A stretch of DNA of 6,690 bases, taken from positions 1 through 6,690 of the forward strand of contig MAXR01000459.1 of assembly GCA_001751155.1 (NCBI GenBank). Direction: 5' to 3'. Below the pieces are notes generated by a model. That model was not told the DNA's origin. It worked only from the letters and a program-made list of their open reading frames with translations, and searched no databases. Both the position numbers and the translations under genes were made by a program. Position 1 is the stretch's first letter. Every line of letters begins with the position of its first letter. This DNA is from Desulfuromonadales bacterium C00003068 (GTDB lineage Bacteria; Desulfobacterota; Desulfuromonadia; Desulfuromonadales; Desulfuromonadaceae). Shown here in pieces: positions 1-6,211 of the stretch.

Positions 1-1530
1 CAGCTGGTAGATCTCGTTGTCGCTGAGTGTGTCTTCGGCACTGATAATTCCTTTGCTGATCGCTTTTTCGCGCAACACCTCGGCATTTAAGCCCTTACCG
101 TCATCGCGTATTTCGATTACAACACTATCTCCCGAGTGCTCGGCACTGAGATGCACCGTCCCCTGACGCGGTTTACCGGCGGCTTCACGGTCGGCGGGCA
201 TTTCGATACCATGATCCATGCTGTTGCGGATGATATGCACCAGCGGATCGTTAAGCTGCTCGATGACAGTTTTATCCAGCTCGGTTTCAGCGCCGACGGT
301 CTGAAGATCAACCTCTTTATTCAGATCGGAGGCGATATCGCGCACTAATCGTTTAAACTTGCTGAAGGTACTACCGATGGGGAGCATGCGGATATTCAGG
401 GTGTTGTCACGGAGTTCTTCGGTGAGGCGTTCCACCTCTTCGGCGATGGATTGTAGTTCGGCATCGCCGCTTAACGCGGCGGTTTGGCTGAGACGTGATT
501 GCACCGTGACCATCTCGCCGACCAAGTTAACCAGTTCGTCCAGTCGTTCGGCTGGGACACGCAAACTACTCGCCGTCGCGGCCTTGACCGGCCTTGACTG
601 CTGGCGCTTCTCTTGAATCTTGCGCACTTCCTGCTGTTCTACTAGAGCGGACTCAACCTGATCACGACTGATAAGATTAGCCTCAACCAGCATCTCGCCA
701 ATACGCTTCGATTTCTCCAGCACTTTGTCGATGTCAGCTTGGCTGATATCACCACGCTCAACCAGAATATCGCCCACCCGCTTGATGGTCTGGTCTTCAT
801 CACTGTCGGAGCCAGTATCGACAACTGTGATATTTAGTTCACACTCATCTTCAACGAAGATAAATACATCGCGGATGGCATCTTCACCACAATCGGAGGT
901 TAAAATCGCATCCCAACTGACATAGCAATTTTCTGGATCAATCTGATCGAGTGGTGGGATCTTAGCTTTATGAGCAACAAGACGACAGGTTCCAAGCTGG
1001 AGTAGTTCATCAAGCAGATTGGTTACTATCGTACCATTATGCAGCATATCGGGATTTGGCTTGATGGTGATACGATAGGTTTTTAGTGTGCTTGCTGGGG
1101 GGATGTTTTCTTCGGTGGTAGTTGGTGATTCTGGGGTAACATCTGGAATTGCCGGTGTCGAATTCGCCTCGGCAAGGGCTTTAAACTGTGCCATTAAGGT
1201 TTGACCGTTATCGGTGCTAATCTCCTCCTCATTCAGTAGCGATAAAATATGATCGCGAGCCTGCAATGACAGATCTACGAGGTGCTTGGTAACCGATATT
1301 TCCCCATTGCGTACCAGATCAAAAACGGTTTCTACTTCATGGGTAAATTCGGCTATGGCACTAAAGCCAAACATGGCACCGGAACCTTTGATGGTATGCA
1401 TGGCCCGAAAAACCTTGCCAACCAGATCCATGTCATCGGGTTGCTCCTCCAACTCCAACAACGAATCTTCCAATTCGCTCAACAGCTCGTATGCTTCCTC
1501 TTTAAACGCCTGTTGCGGTAAATCCTGCAT
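1..1530 (-). CDS. cheA: Chemotaxis histidine kinase CheA, C-terminus cut by the window edge
   Basis: Cytoplasmic kinase that, with CheW and receptors, phosphorylates CheY. 510 codons are read without a stop from ATG 1530; an AAGGAA ribosome site (1537-1542) lies 6 bases upstream. Domains in order: P1 Hpt (about 1-110) with phospho-acceptor His45 in AMHTIKGSGAMFGF; an acidic, Pro/Thr-rich linker (about 111-150); a P2-position domain (152-237) ending in a DVFIFVED segment; a tandem repeat (251-299) resembling the GspE/PilB N-terminal (MshEN) motif; the P3 dimerisation helices from about 321 (SSLRVPAERLDELVNLVGE); then the P4 ATPase with N-box HIIRNSMDH (Asn436) and G1 box DDGKGLN (476-482). The glycine-rich G2 box and the CheW-like P5 domain must lie beyond the left edge. 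It is last in the visible operon, 73 bases after the STAS gene. Identity is certain from the Hpt, P3 and P4 motifs; the role of the repeat domain is not known from the sequence. Confidence 0.96.
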   Translation of the reverse strand, partial: MQDLPQQAFKEEAYELLSELEDSLLELEEQPDDMDLVGKVFRAMHTIKGSGAMFGFSAIAEFTHEVETVFDLVRNGEISVTKHLVDLSLQARDHILSLLNEEEISTDNGQTLMAQFKALAEANSTPAIPDVTPESPTTTEENIPPASTLKTYRITIKPNPDMLHNGTIVTNLLDELLQLGTCRLVAHKAKIPPLDQIDPENCYVSWDAILTSDCGEDAIRDVFIFVEDECELNITVVDTGSDSDEDQTIKRVGDILVERGDISQADIDKVLEKSKRIGEMLVEANLISRDQVESALVEQQEVRKIQEKRQQSRPVKAATASSLRVPAERLDELVNLVGEMVTVQSRLSQTAALSGDAELQSIAEEVERLTEELRDNTLNIRMLPIGSTFSKFKRLVRDIASDLNKEVDLQTVGAETELDKTVIEQLNDPLVHIIRNSMDHGIEMPADREAAGKPRQGTVHLSAEHSGDSVVIEIRDDGKGLNAEVLREKAISKGIISAEDTLSDNEIYQL

Positions 1531-1603
1531 AGTTAATTCCTTCTTACTATAGCTTTTATTTCAAGAGACACGGAGAACCCTCTATATATTATCTAACGAC
1601 CGG

Positions 1604-1975
1604 CTAGGGTTGCATGTTTTGTGCTATCCACAAACACCGCTCAGAATCCACGGCTTCGGGACAACCGCGCTCGCGCAAAAAGCCGACGGTTTGTGAACAA
1701 TCAATGACAGCTTCGCTGCATTGATTCACCAGTTCAAAGCGTTTGTTTTCTGTCTGGGCATATTTATTGGTCGCACACAACAATTGAAAAAATGTGAAAC
1801 CCACCGCTGTTACCTGACAAATATCCAAAACAACATGGTCATTTTTAGAGAACACTTCGAGTAAAATCTCTTTAAGCCGGGCAACATTTTCTATACGCAC
1901 AGTTCCCGTCAGAGTTACTTTCAGGTATTTTTCACCCGCAGATGACTCAAGCTCTCGCTCTTCAAATTCAAACAT
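1604..1975 (-). CDS. STAS-domain protein (anti-sigma-factor-antagonist-like) of the chemotaxis operon
   Basis: Small cytoplasmic protein of 123 residues, the usual length of a single STAS domain (SpoIIAA/MlaB-type fold). The N-terminal part has the typical beta strand pair (YLKVTLTGTV, 18-26), followed by an alpha helix with a LKEILLEVF segment and the central strand HVVLDICQVTAVGF (47-60). In SpoIIAA-type proteins the loop after this strand reads DSSG and carries the phosphorylated Ser. Here, by eye alignment, it reads G59-F60-T61-F62, so the Asp is lost and only a Thr remains. The LLCATNKYA helix that follows resembles STAS proteins found beside CheA in Geobacter-like bacteria (from memory). 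ATG 1975 has a strong AAGGGGG site 4 bases upstream, and only 18 bases separate it from the end of the cheY-like gene. It could be a partner of the CheA/CheY system or of an unseen kinase; no target is shown here. Confidence 0.85.
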   Translation of the reverse strand: MFEFEERELESSAGEKYLKVTLTGTVRIENVARLKEILLEVFSKNDHVVLDICQVTAVGFTFFQLLCATNKYAQTENKRFELVNQCSEAVIDCSQTVGFLRERGCPEAVDSERCLWIAQNMQP

Positions 1976-1993
1976 AGTGCCCCCTTCTGTGTG

Positions 1994-2360
1994 TTAACCC
2001 AGAACCTTCTTGACAACTCCGAGTAACTTCTGCGGATCAAACGGTTTAACCAACCAACCCGTAGCACCTGCTGCCTTACCTTTGGCCTTATAATCGCCAC
2101 CTGCTTCAGTCGTTAACATTAACATTGGTGTAAAGCGATAAGCAGGCTGTGCTCGCAGTTGTTTAATCATGGTGATACCATCCATGACTCGGCATATTTA
2201 AATCGGTTAGAACCAGATCGACCTTTGTTTTTTTGGCCGCGGCGAGACCTTCTTGACCATTTGTCGCTTCTACGACTTGATAACCTGCACCCTTGAGGGT
2301 AAAAGAAACCATTTGTAAAATTGAACGTGAATCATCAACCGCTAAAATTACTTTTGCCAT
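1994..2360 (-). pseudogene. cheY: CheY-like single-domain response regulator, interrupted by a one-base frameshift
   Basis: Receiver that CheA would phosphorylate. From ATG 2360 the first frame gives MAKVILAVDDSRSILQ (acidic pair D9, D10), then LTDLNMPS with phospho-acceptor D53. It then runs out of frame and stops at 2163. The rest is in the next frame from an internal ATG at 2185: MDGITMIKQLRA, MLTT (switch Thr83), LVKPF (Lys105), ending at 1994. Dropping one base near 2186 joins them as DLNMPSMDGIT, the normal CheY sequence across the beta3-alpha3 loop, and gives 121 residues, the normal family length. All key residues are present once joined. The rest of the gene looks undecayed, so a sequencing or assembly error or a very recent mutation is likelier than old decay. 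Neither fragment could work alone: the first lacks Thr and Lys, the second lacks all the acidic residues. ATG 2360 is chosen over TTG 2369 because AGGAG (2370-2374) touches the TTG but lies 9 bases from the ATG. Confidence 0.88.
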
Positions 2361-2369
2361 ATTAATCAA

Positions 2370-2374
2370 CTCCT
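2370..2374 (-). promoter_or_regulatory. Ribosome binding site that fixes the cheY start
   Basis: AGGAG on the minus strand. It directly abuts the in-frame TTG at 2369, which rules that codon out, and sits 9 bases before ATG 2360, a workable spacing. The resulting protein begins MAKVILAVDD, the usual CheY beginning. Confidence 0.7.
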
Positions 2375-2396
2375 AACATTTTAAGTTGGGGGCAAT

Positions 2397-2798
2397 TTAA
2401 CCCTTCTGTTTAATATAATTTCCATAATCAGCATCTTGAACCAATGTATGATCAGAAATCCAATTCTTTAAAAATGAAAGGATCTCCAGTGAAAGCTCAG
2501 TCCGTCCACTTATGTAGTCTTTCTGAATCTCATTGATTCGCTGACTTAATTTTTTATGTAACGCACAGTGCTGCGTATAGTTTGGGTAGCAATTTTTAGC
2601 CATTGACATCTCTTCGGCGGCAAAGTGATAGGTTGCGTAATCAATTAACTCATCTAAGACATTTGAGATATCACATTTTAACTCCCCCGCAACAAACATG
2701 TCGTAGGTCTTATTCAGTAAATCAAAAAGATGACGATGATGGCCGTCAATTTCTTCAATTCCGAGCACATAATCAGATGTCCATTTCACAATTGGCAC
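2397..2798 (-). CDS. Bacteriohemerythrin (diiron oxygen-binding protein)
   Basis: Cytoplasmic four-helix-bundle protein of 133 residues, normal length for a stand-alone bacteriohemerythrin. The family binds O2 reversibly at a non-haem diiron site, for oxygen sensing, storage or delivery. All seven iron ligands are visible: His21 in IDGHH, His58 and Glu62 in YHFAAEE, His77 and His81 in HCALH, and His117 and Asp122 in WISDHTLVQD. The N-terminal WTSDYVLGIEEID segment is the usual hemerythrin lead-in. No signal peptide is present. Translation starts at GTG 2798; no in-frame ATG fits, and GGGAG lies 7 bases upstream. It sits 35 bases behind the chemoreceptor and 36 bases ahead of cheY, inside the same operon. 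This points to a role in aerotaxis or redox taxis, where related proteins are sometimes fused to receptors (Desulfovibrio DcrH). That role is inferred; the diiron site itself is clear. Confidence 0.95.
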   Translation of the reverse strand: MPIVKWTSDYVLGIEEIDGHHRHLFDLLNKTYDMFVAGELKCDISNVLDELIDYATYHFAAEEMSMAKNCYPNYTQHCALHKKLSQRINEIQKDYISGRTELSLEILSFLKNWISDHTLVQDADYGNYIKQKG

Positions 2799-2805
2799 AA
2801 TATTT

Positions 2806-2810
2806 CTCCC
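2806..2810 (-). promoter_or_regulatory. Ribosome binding site for the GTG-started hemerythrin
   Basis: GGGAG on the minus strand, 7 bases before GTG 2798. It supports the non-ATG start, which gives the expected MPIVKWTSDY hemerythrin N-terminus. Confidence 0.65.
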
Positions 2811-2833
2811 GTCAACGAATCTAGCACGTCACG

Positions 2834-4045
2834 TTAAAACAGTTCGATATCACCTTCATCCATATTTTTTTGCGAAACGGGATTGTGATGACTTTGCTGA
2901 ACTAAATCATTTGCTGAATCAAGCAGTTGCAACAACTGCTCGTTTGAATCATTGGAATCATTGGAATCAACGCTACGTGACAAAGCAACCAGGCCATTGA
3001 GCAACTCCTCTGCAGCAACGAGTCTCTTACTGACAGTATCAATAATCTGTGTAGACATATCTTGAAACTGCATTGACGTGACCGCATAGCCAACTTGGCG
3101 TGATACACTGGAGGCAAGTTCGGAGATCTGCTGCGCACTGCTATCAACAAGCTCATAATATCCTTGCGCATCACCCATCACTTTTTTAATATTTTCGCGT
3201 TCTTCTTGAACCAATTTGTCTGATTGTTTAGCTAAACCGTGAATTGATGTTTCTACGTGATCTAACGATTTAGAGATACTTTGCAGCGAGTCATCGATCT
3301 GCTCGCTAAAGCGATTGGAACGAAGGGATAAATTTCTTACTTCTTCAGCGACCACTGCAAAACCACGTCCTGCGGCACCAGCACGGGCTGCCTCGACAGC
3401 AGCATTAATCGCAAGTAAATTTGTTTGATCGGCTATTTTTTTAACTTCACCAAGCATACCGAGAACAGTTTGAAACTCCTGCCGCGCTTTCATCGTCGCT
3501 TGAGCAACCTGCTCTGCGTTATTGCTACTATCAATGGTAGCATCAAGCAGTTTTTGCATGACACTTTCAATGGATGAAAACAGCTCAGAAAATGAAATAT
3601 CTTTATTATGACCCTGTTGTTGCGATGAGCCACTTCCCGATAACTTGACGGCAACTTCTAACTGTCGTGAGGTGTCCTTTTCGAGGAGAGTAAAACTTTC
3701 CACCAATTTACTAATGGCGTCAGCTAAAATTTCTTGTACTTGACCGTTCTCCTGTCGCGCATCACGAAACTGCCCAGTAAGCTCCTGATCTAAATATTCA
3801 AATAAACTGGCTGTGGTCTGTAAGATCTGACCAGCTTCCTGTGTATCATCAGCGTTCGCTGCATCAGCAAGAGATTGACAGCGGATGAACCACAAGCCAA
3901 TGCCTCCGACAATTGAAACGAACAAAACTGGAGCCACAATTATGAAGTTATCAAACCAAAGAAACGTGGCGACAACGGCAACGAGGTCTACCATTAAGAC
4001 AACAAAACTAATCAACCCCATCGATCCTCTGTTAGCTTGTTCCAT
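2834..4045 (-). CDS. Short methyl-accepting chemotaxis protein without a periplasmic sensor domain
   Basis: Inner-membrane chemoreceptor of 403 residues that would control CheA through CheW. Two hydrophobic segments (about 10-30 and 34-54) are joined by a turn of only a few residues, so there is no external ligand-binding domain; sensing must be in the membrane, the cytoplasm or through a partner. A helical linker (about 60-200) follows, then the conserved signalling tip [20 protein letters not shown] (204-223) continuing into [15 protein letters not shown]. The descending helix contains [16 protein letters not shown] (321-336), typical of short cytoplasmic-type receptors. The C-terminal end carries a D-S-N repeat (360-368) and finishes in GDIELF, not in an NWETF-type CheR/CheB tether. 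ATG 4045 follows GGAGAG (4053-4058) by 7 bases. It is the first gene of the left group, 35 bases before the hemerythrin gene. Confidence 0.94.
   Translation of the reverse strand: MEQANRGSMGLISFVVLMVDLVAVVATFLWFDNFIIVAPVLFVSIVGGIGLWFIRCQSLADAANADDTQEAGQILQTTASLFEYLDQELTGQFRDARQENGQVQEILADAISKLVESFTLLEKDTSRQLEVAVKLSGSGSSQQQGHNKDISFSELFSSIESVMQKLLDATIDSSNNAEQVAQATMKARQEFQTVLGMLGEVKKIADQTNLLAINAAVEAARAGAAGRGFAVVAEEVRNLSLRSNRFSEQIDDSLQSISKSLDHVETSIHGLAKQSDKLVQEERENIKKVMGDAQGYYELVDSSAQQISELASSVSRQVGYAVTSMQFQDMSTQIIDTVSKRLVAAEELLNGLVALSRSVDSNDSNDSNEQLLQLLDSANDLVQQSHHNPVSQKNMDEGDIELF
2942..2968. repeat. Three tandem 9-bp units inside the chemoreceptor gene
   Basis: On the minus strand the units read GATTCCAAT, GATTCCAAT, GATTCAAAC and encode Asp-Ser-Asn three times (residues 360-368). 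Two copies are identical and the third differs by two bases. The unit length is a multiple of three, so copy-number changes would keep the frame. Confidence 0.85.
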
Positions 4046-4052
4046 TTATCGA

Positions 4053-4058
4053 CTCTCC
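4053..4058 (-). promoter_or_regulatory. Ribosome binding site of the chemoreceptor
   Basis: GGAGAG on the minus strand, 7 bases before ATG 4045, giving a normal start context for the first gene of the chemotaxis group. Confidence 0.65.
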
Positions 4059-4074
4059 AAATAAAATATATTGC

Positions 4075-4103
4075 AATTAAACACGCAGCCAACGGCCAAT
4101 CAA
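4075..4103 (-). promoter_or_regulatory. Weak sigma-70-like promoter candidate for the chemotaxis operon
   Basis: On the minus strand a TTGATT box (4098-4103) and a TTAATT box (4075-4080) are 17 bases apart, which would place the RNA start near 4068, about 23 bases before the chemoreceptor ATG. An alternative pair, TTGGCT (4087-4092) and TATATT (4065-4070) with 16 bases between, overlaps it but would leave almost no leader before the ribosome site. Both match the consensus only partly; no clear FliA (sigma-28) or sigma-54 element was found. Confidence 0.3.
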
Positions 4104-4125
4104 TTACATAGGCCTCATTGGCCTA
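4094..4125. repeat. Nested GGCC inverted repeats upstream of the chemoreceptor
   Basis: TAGGCC (4109-4114) and GGCCTA (4120-4125) form a 6-bp stem with a 5-base loop. GGCCAAT (4094-4100) and ATTGGCC (4117-4123) form a competing 7-bp arm pair sharing the right side. The left arm overlaps the candidate -35 box. No T-run follows on the minus strand, so this is not a standard terminator; it could be an operator or an RNA switch structure. Confidence 0.45.
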
Positions 4126-4175
4126 GCGTAAAACAAAAAGCTTTCAGTATTTGAAAAATATACTAATCGTAACAA

Positions 4176-4211
4176 CTGTGGCTGTCGAGAATTTTAATGG
4201 TGTGGCCACAG
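4176..4211 (-). terminator. Possible weak terminator hairpin behind the diguanylate cyclase
   Basis: CTGTGGC (4176-4182) pairs with GCCACAG (4205-4211) as a 7-bp stem, 12 bases after the cyclase stop codon on the minus strand. The right arm also lies in a 10-bp palindrome TGTGGCCACA (4201-4210). The 22-base loop and the lack of an immediate T-run make it a poor intrinsic terminator; a binding site is an alternative. Confidence 0.3.
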
Positions 4212-4222
4212 CTCTAATGAAT

Positions 4223-6211
4223 CTATTTTTGGCAATTAAAGCAGGCACGGTTTCGGCCTGATTCCTTGGCCAAGTACAGCTGCTGATCGGCATAACGCAC
4301 CAGATTTTCGACATTTTCTATCTCATTCGGGTAAACACAATGCCCTCCGATGCTCAATGTCACGATCCGATACTGTTCTGAACCATCATGGGGAATGTGC
4401 TCCCGCTCCAATGCGCGACATATTCTTTGTGCAACACGGCACGCATCCTCAAGTGATGTATTCGGAAGCATCACAGCAAACTCTTCACCGCCATAACGGG
4501 CGACAAAATCTTCGGGGCGAAGACAGTTATTTTTTATTACTGTTGCCACACGACGTAAGCAATCATCACCCTGAACGTGACCATAGGTGTCATTATACGC
4601 TTTGAAGTGATCAATATCGATCATCAGCAGAGCTAACGGTTCATTGCGCCGACTCGCCATCTTCCACAACATGACAATTGATTGATCATATTCACGCCGA
4701 TTAGCAATCCCCGTTAAACCGTCGATTCGTGAGAGTTTTTCGAGACTTAAATTTGCTTGTTTCAGCGCGGCTTGAGTATGATTGAGCGCCTGTTCCTGCT
4801 GACAGCGCTGAGTAATATCGTGAAACAGCGTAATAGTACCAACAATTTTCCCCATTTTCCGGATCGGTGTACACGTTAACTCAACAGGAAATTCACACTT
4901 ATTTTTATGAACAAAGATCGCCTGTTGCTGTTGATAGGTCACTTCATTCATAATGGTATTCAGAATGACACATCCCTTTTGCTGGTGTTGCAGGTCTTTA
5001 CCATGAAATAGGTCGTGGGCATTGCAGCCAATCACCTCTGAATTCTCATAACCCAAAATACGTAATGCTTCTGGATTGAAAAAGGTGACGAGCCCCTCTT
5101 TATCGGTGGTATATAACCCTTCACCGATATGATTGGTCACTGTTTGCAGAAACAATCTAGCACTCTTTTTTTCTGCGCGATGTTTGACATTTTTGATGCG
5201 AAACGCAACAACAACGAAGGCAAAAGCCATTGACACCATGAGCTGCACCAGCGCACTAAGGCGCAATGAAACCAAATAAGGCTCGGCATGAATACTTAAA
5301 ATATAGGCCGCATGTTGACCATCCGTATTCTTAATTGAATGGAACAATATGGAAGTGACTTGACCTGCAGATGAGTCCACAATATAAAATTCTTCACCAG
5401 TCTCAATTCCAGCCTGCACAGCTTGGTTATTTTTAAGTCGAGACAATAGCTCATCAGGTTCCCGCACATCATCCACCTCACTAAAGTGTTGGTACAATGA
5501 GGTCTGGCGGTTTTCACACAGGTAGTCATCGTGTAACAGTGACGCAACATAGAGTTCCTGCTGCCCTGCAATCAACTTACCCCACAGTTCTGTCTTCAAC
5601 ATCATAAACTGAAACCTAAAATCAGATGCATAGGCACTTAACTCATGACGCAGTTGCTGAAAGGAGTTACTCACCTCAACGGAACCAATATGCCGCCCTT
5701 GATAGGAGAGGGGATAGACATGACGAAAGCCCGTCACGATGCAGCCACTCTCATAGCCGTGAACTTCACTGTGCTGCTCATTCACCCTGCGAACCGATGG
5801 CCTAACGGGTGTTAAATCATCATCGGACTTTTGCGGTAGGTGGAAGCGGAGCATTGAATGGTTATTAGGAAAATGAAAATGGAGCTGCTGCACTGAATGT
5901 TGGCTAACACGCTCATAGAGTGGTGACAAGGCACGATACAATAAGCCGCGCGCATGATAGCGTTGCTCGCCCTCACTTGTGACAACATCGTGGACCAATT
6001 TTAAAATTTCAGGTTGCTGCAACACCTCATCTACAATTGTTTTGGACACCAAACGGAAGGTGTTGCTAATACTCGCGTAAGCACTACGGAACGCCGCTTC
6101 GCGCATCTTCAAATGCTCAAAGCATAAGGCTTGATAGCGGTTCCAAATCAATGCGGACAAAAACAGCATGATGACAATAAATAAAGCACCACATTTAATA
6201 TAGAGCTTCAT
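4223..6211 (-). CDS. Membrane diguanylate cyclase: dCache_3-like sensor, PAS, GGDEF
   Basis: Makes c-di-GMP from two GTP in response to an outside signal. A membrane segment at about 7-23 is followed by a periplasmic sensor (about 30-310) with the hallmarks of the dCache_3 family: a QLHFHFPNNHSMLRFHLP stretch (109-126), a VRPSVRRVN segment and GYESGCIVTGFRHVYPL (152-168). A second membrane segment (318-337) leads to a PAS domain (about 355-466; YTTDKEGLVTFFNPEA, closing HDITQR), a short coiled coil (467-492) and the GGDEF domain from about 493. The active site is intact: DGLTGIANRR, metal-binding Asp532 in IDIDHFK, and GGEEF at 574-578. R565-P-E-D568, five residues before it, is the RxxD inhibitory site, so product inhibition is expected. 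No EAL domain is present. ATG 6211 overlaps the stop of the upstream binding-protein gene by 4 bases, so the two are probably co-translated and may work as one sensory unit. Confidence 0.95.
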   Translation of the reverse strand: MKLYIKCGALFIVIMLFLSALIWNRYQALCFEHLKMREAAFRSAYASISNTFRLVSKTIVDEVLQQPEILKLVHDVVTSEGEQRYHARGLLYRALSPLYERVSQHSVQQLHFHFPNNHSMLRFHLPQKSDDDLTPVRPSVRRVNEQHSEVHGYESGCIVTGFRHVYPLSYQGRHIGSVEVSNSFQQLRHELSAYASDFRFQFMMLKTELWGKLIAGQQELYVASLLHDDYLCENRQTSLYQHFSEVDDVREPDELLSRLKNNQAVQAGIETGEEFYIVDSSAGQVTSILFHSIKNTDGQHAAYILSIHAEPYLVSLRLSALVQLMVSMAFAFVVVAFRIKNVKHRAEKKSARLFLQTVTNHIGEGLYTTDKEGLVTFFNPEALRILGYENSEVIGCNAHDLFHGKDLQHQQKGCVILNTIMNEVTYQQQQAIFVHKNKCEFPVELTCTPIRKMGKIVGTITLFHDITQRCQQEQALNHTQAALKQANLSLEKLSRIDGLTGIANRREYDQSIVMLWKMASRRNEPLALLMIDIDHFKAYNDTYGHVQGDDCLRRVATVIKNNCLRPEDFVARYGGEEFAVMLPNTSLEDACRVAQRICRALEREHIPHDGSEQYRIVTLSIGGHCVYPNEIENVENLVRYADQQLYLAKESGRNRACFNCQK

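Larger units (their letters stand above)
4046..4222. other. Intergenic region between the diguanylate cyclase and chemotaxis gene groups
   Basis: This is the longest non-coding gap in the window at 177 bases. It is A/T-rich and holds no plausible gene. It contains a large-loop inverted repeat just behind the cyclase stop, a GGCC-centred set of inverted repeats in the middle, and a weak sigma-70-like element in front of the chemoreceptor. It is the only place visible here where the chemotaxis operon is likely to have its own promoter. Confidence 0.75.

Noticed and set aside
136..925. Plus-strand open frames of 60-85 codons opposite cheA
   Set aside because: They lie opposite an uninterrupted cheA reading frame with clear Hpt, P3 and P4 motifs. 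Their translations are low-complexity Ser/Arg-rich and have no recognisable domain or ribosome site.
1282..1552. Two overlapping plus-strand frames opposite the CheA Hpt domain
   Set aside because: They are antisense to the conserved His45 region and are composition shadows of it.
1531..1603. Separate promoter or terminator between the STAS gene and cheA
   Set aside because: The gap has an AT-rich stretch (TAATATATAG on the minus strand) but no matching -35 box, and only 4-bp arm pairs. Same strand and short gap favour one operon.
1994..2185. Independent short gene starting at ATG 2185
   Set aside because: It is the C-terminal half of a receiver domain, its ATG is the conserved MDG methionine, and there is no ribosome site. 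It is the second part of the frameshifted cheY.
2361..2369. TTG at 2369 as the cheY start
   Set aside because: The AGGAG ribosome site directly touches it; ATG 2360 has proper spacing and gives the standard CheY N-terminus.
2902..3174. Minus-strand 90-codon frame inside the chemoreceptor gene
   Set aside because: It is an out-of-frame shadow of the receptor, which has an intact, family-typical reading frame through the whole stretch.
4087..4103. Sigma-54 promoter in front of the chemoreceptor
   Set aside because: TTGGC-like and TGC-like elements occur, but the GG-to-GC spacing is wrong (9 or 14 bases, where 10 is required).
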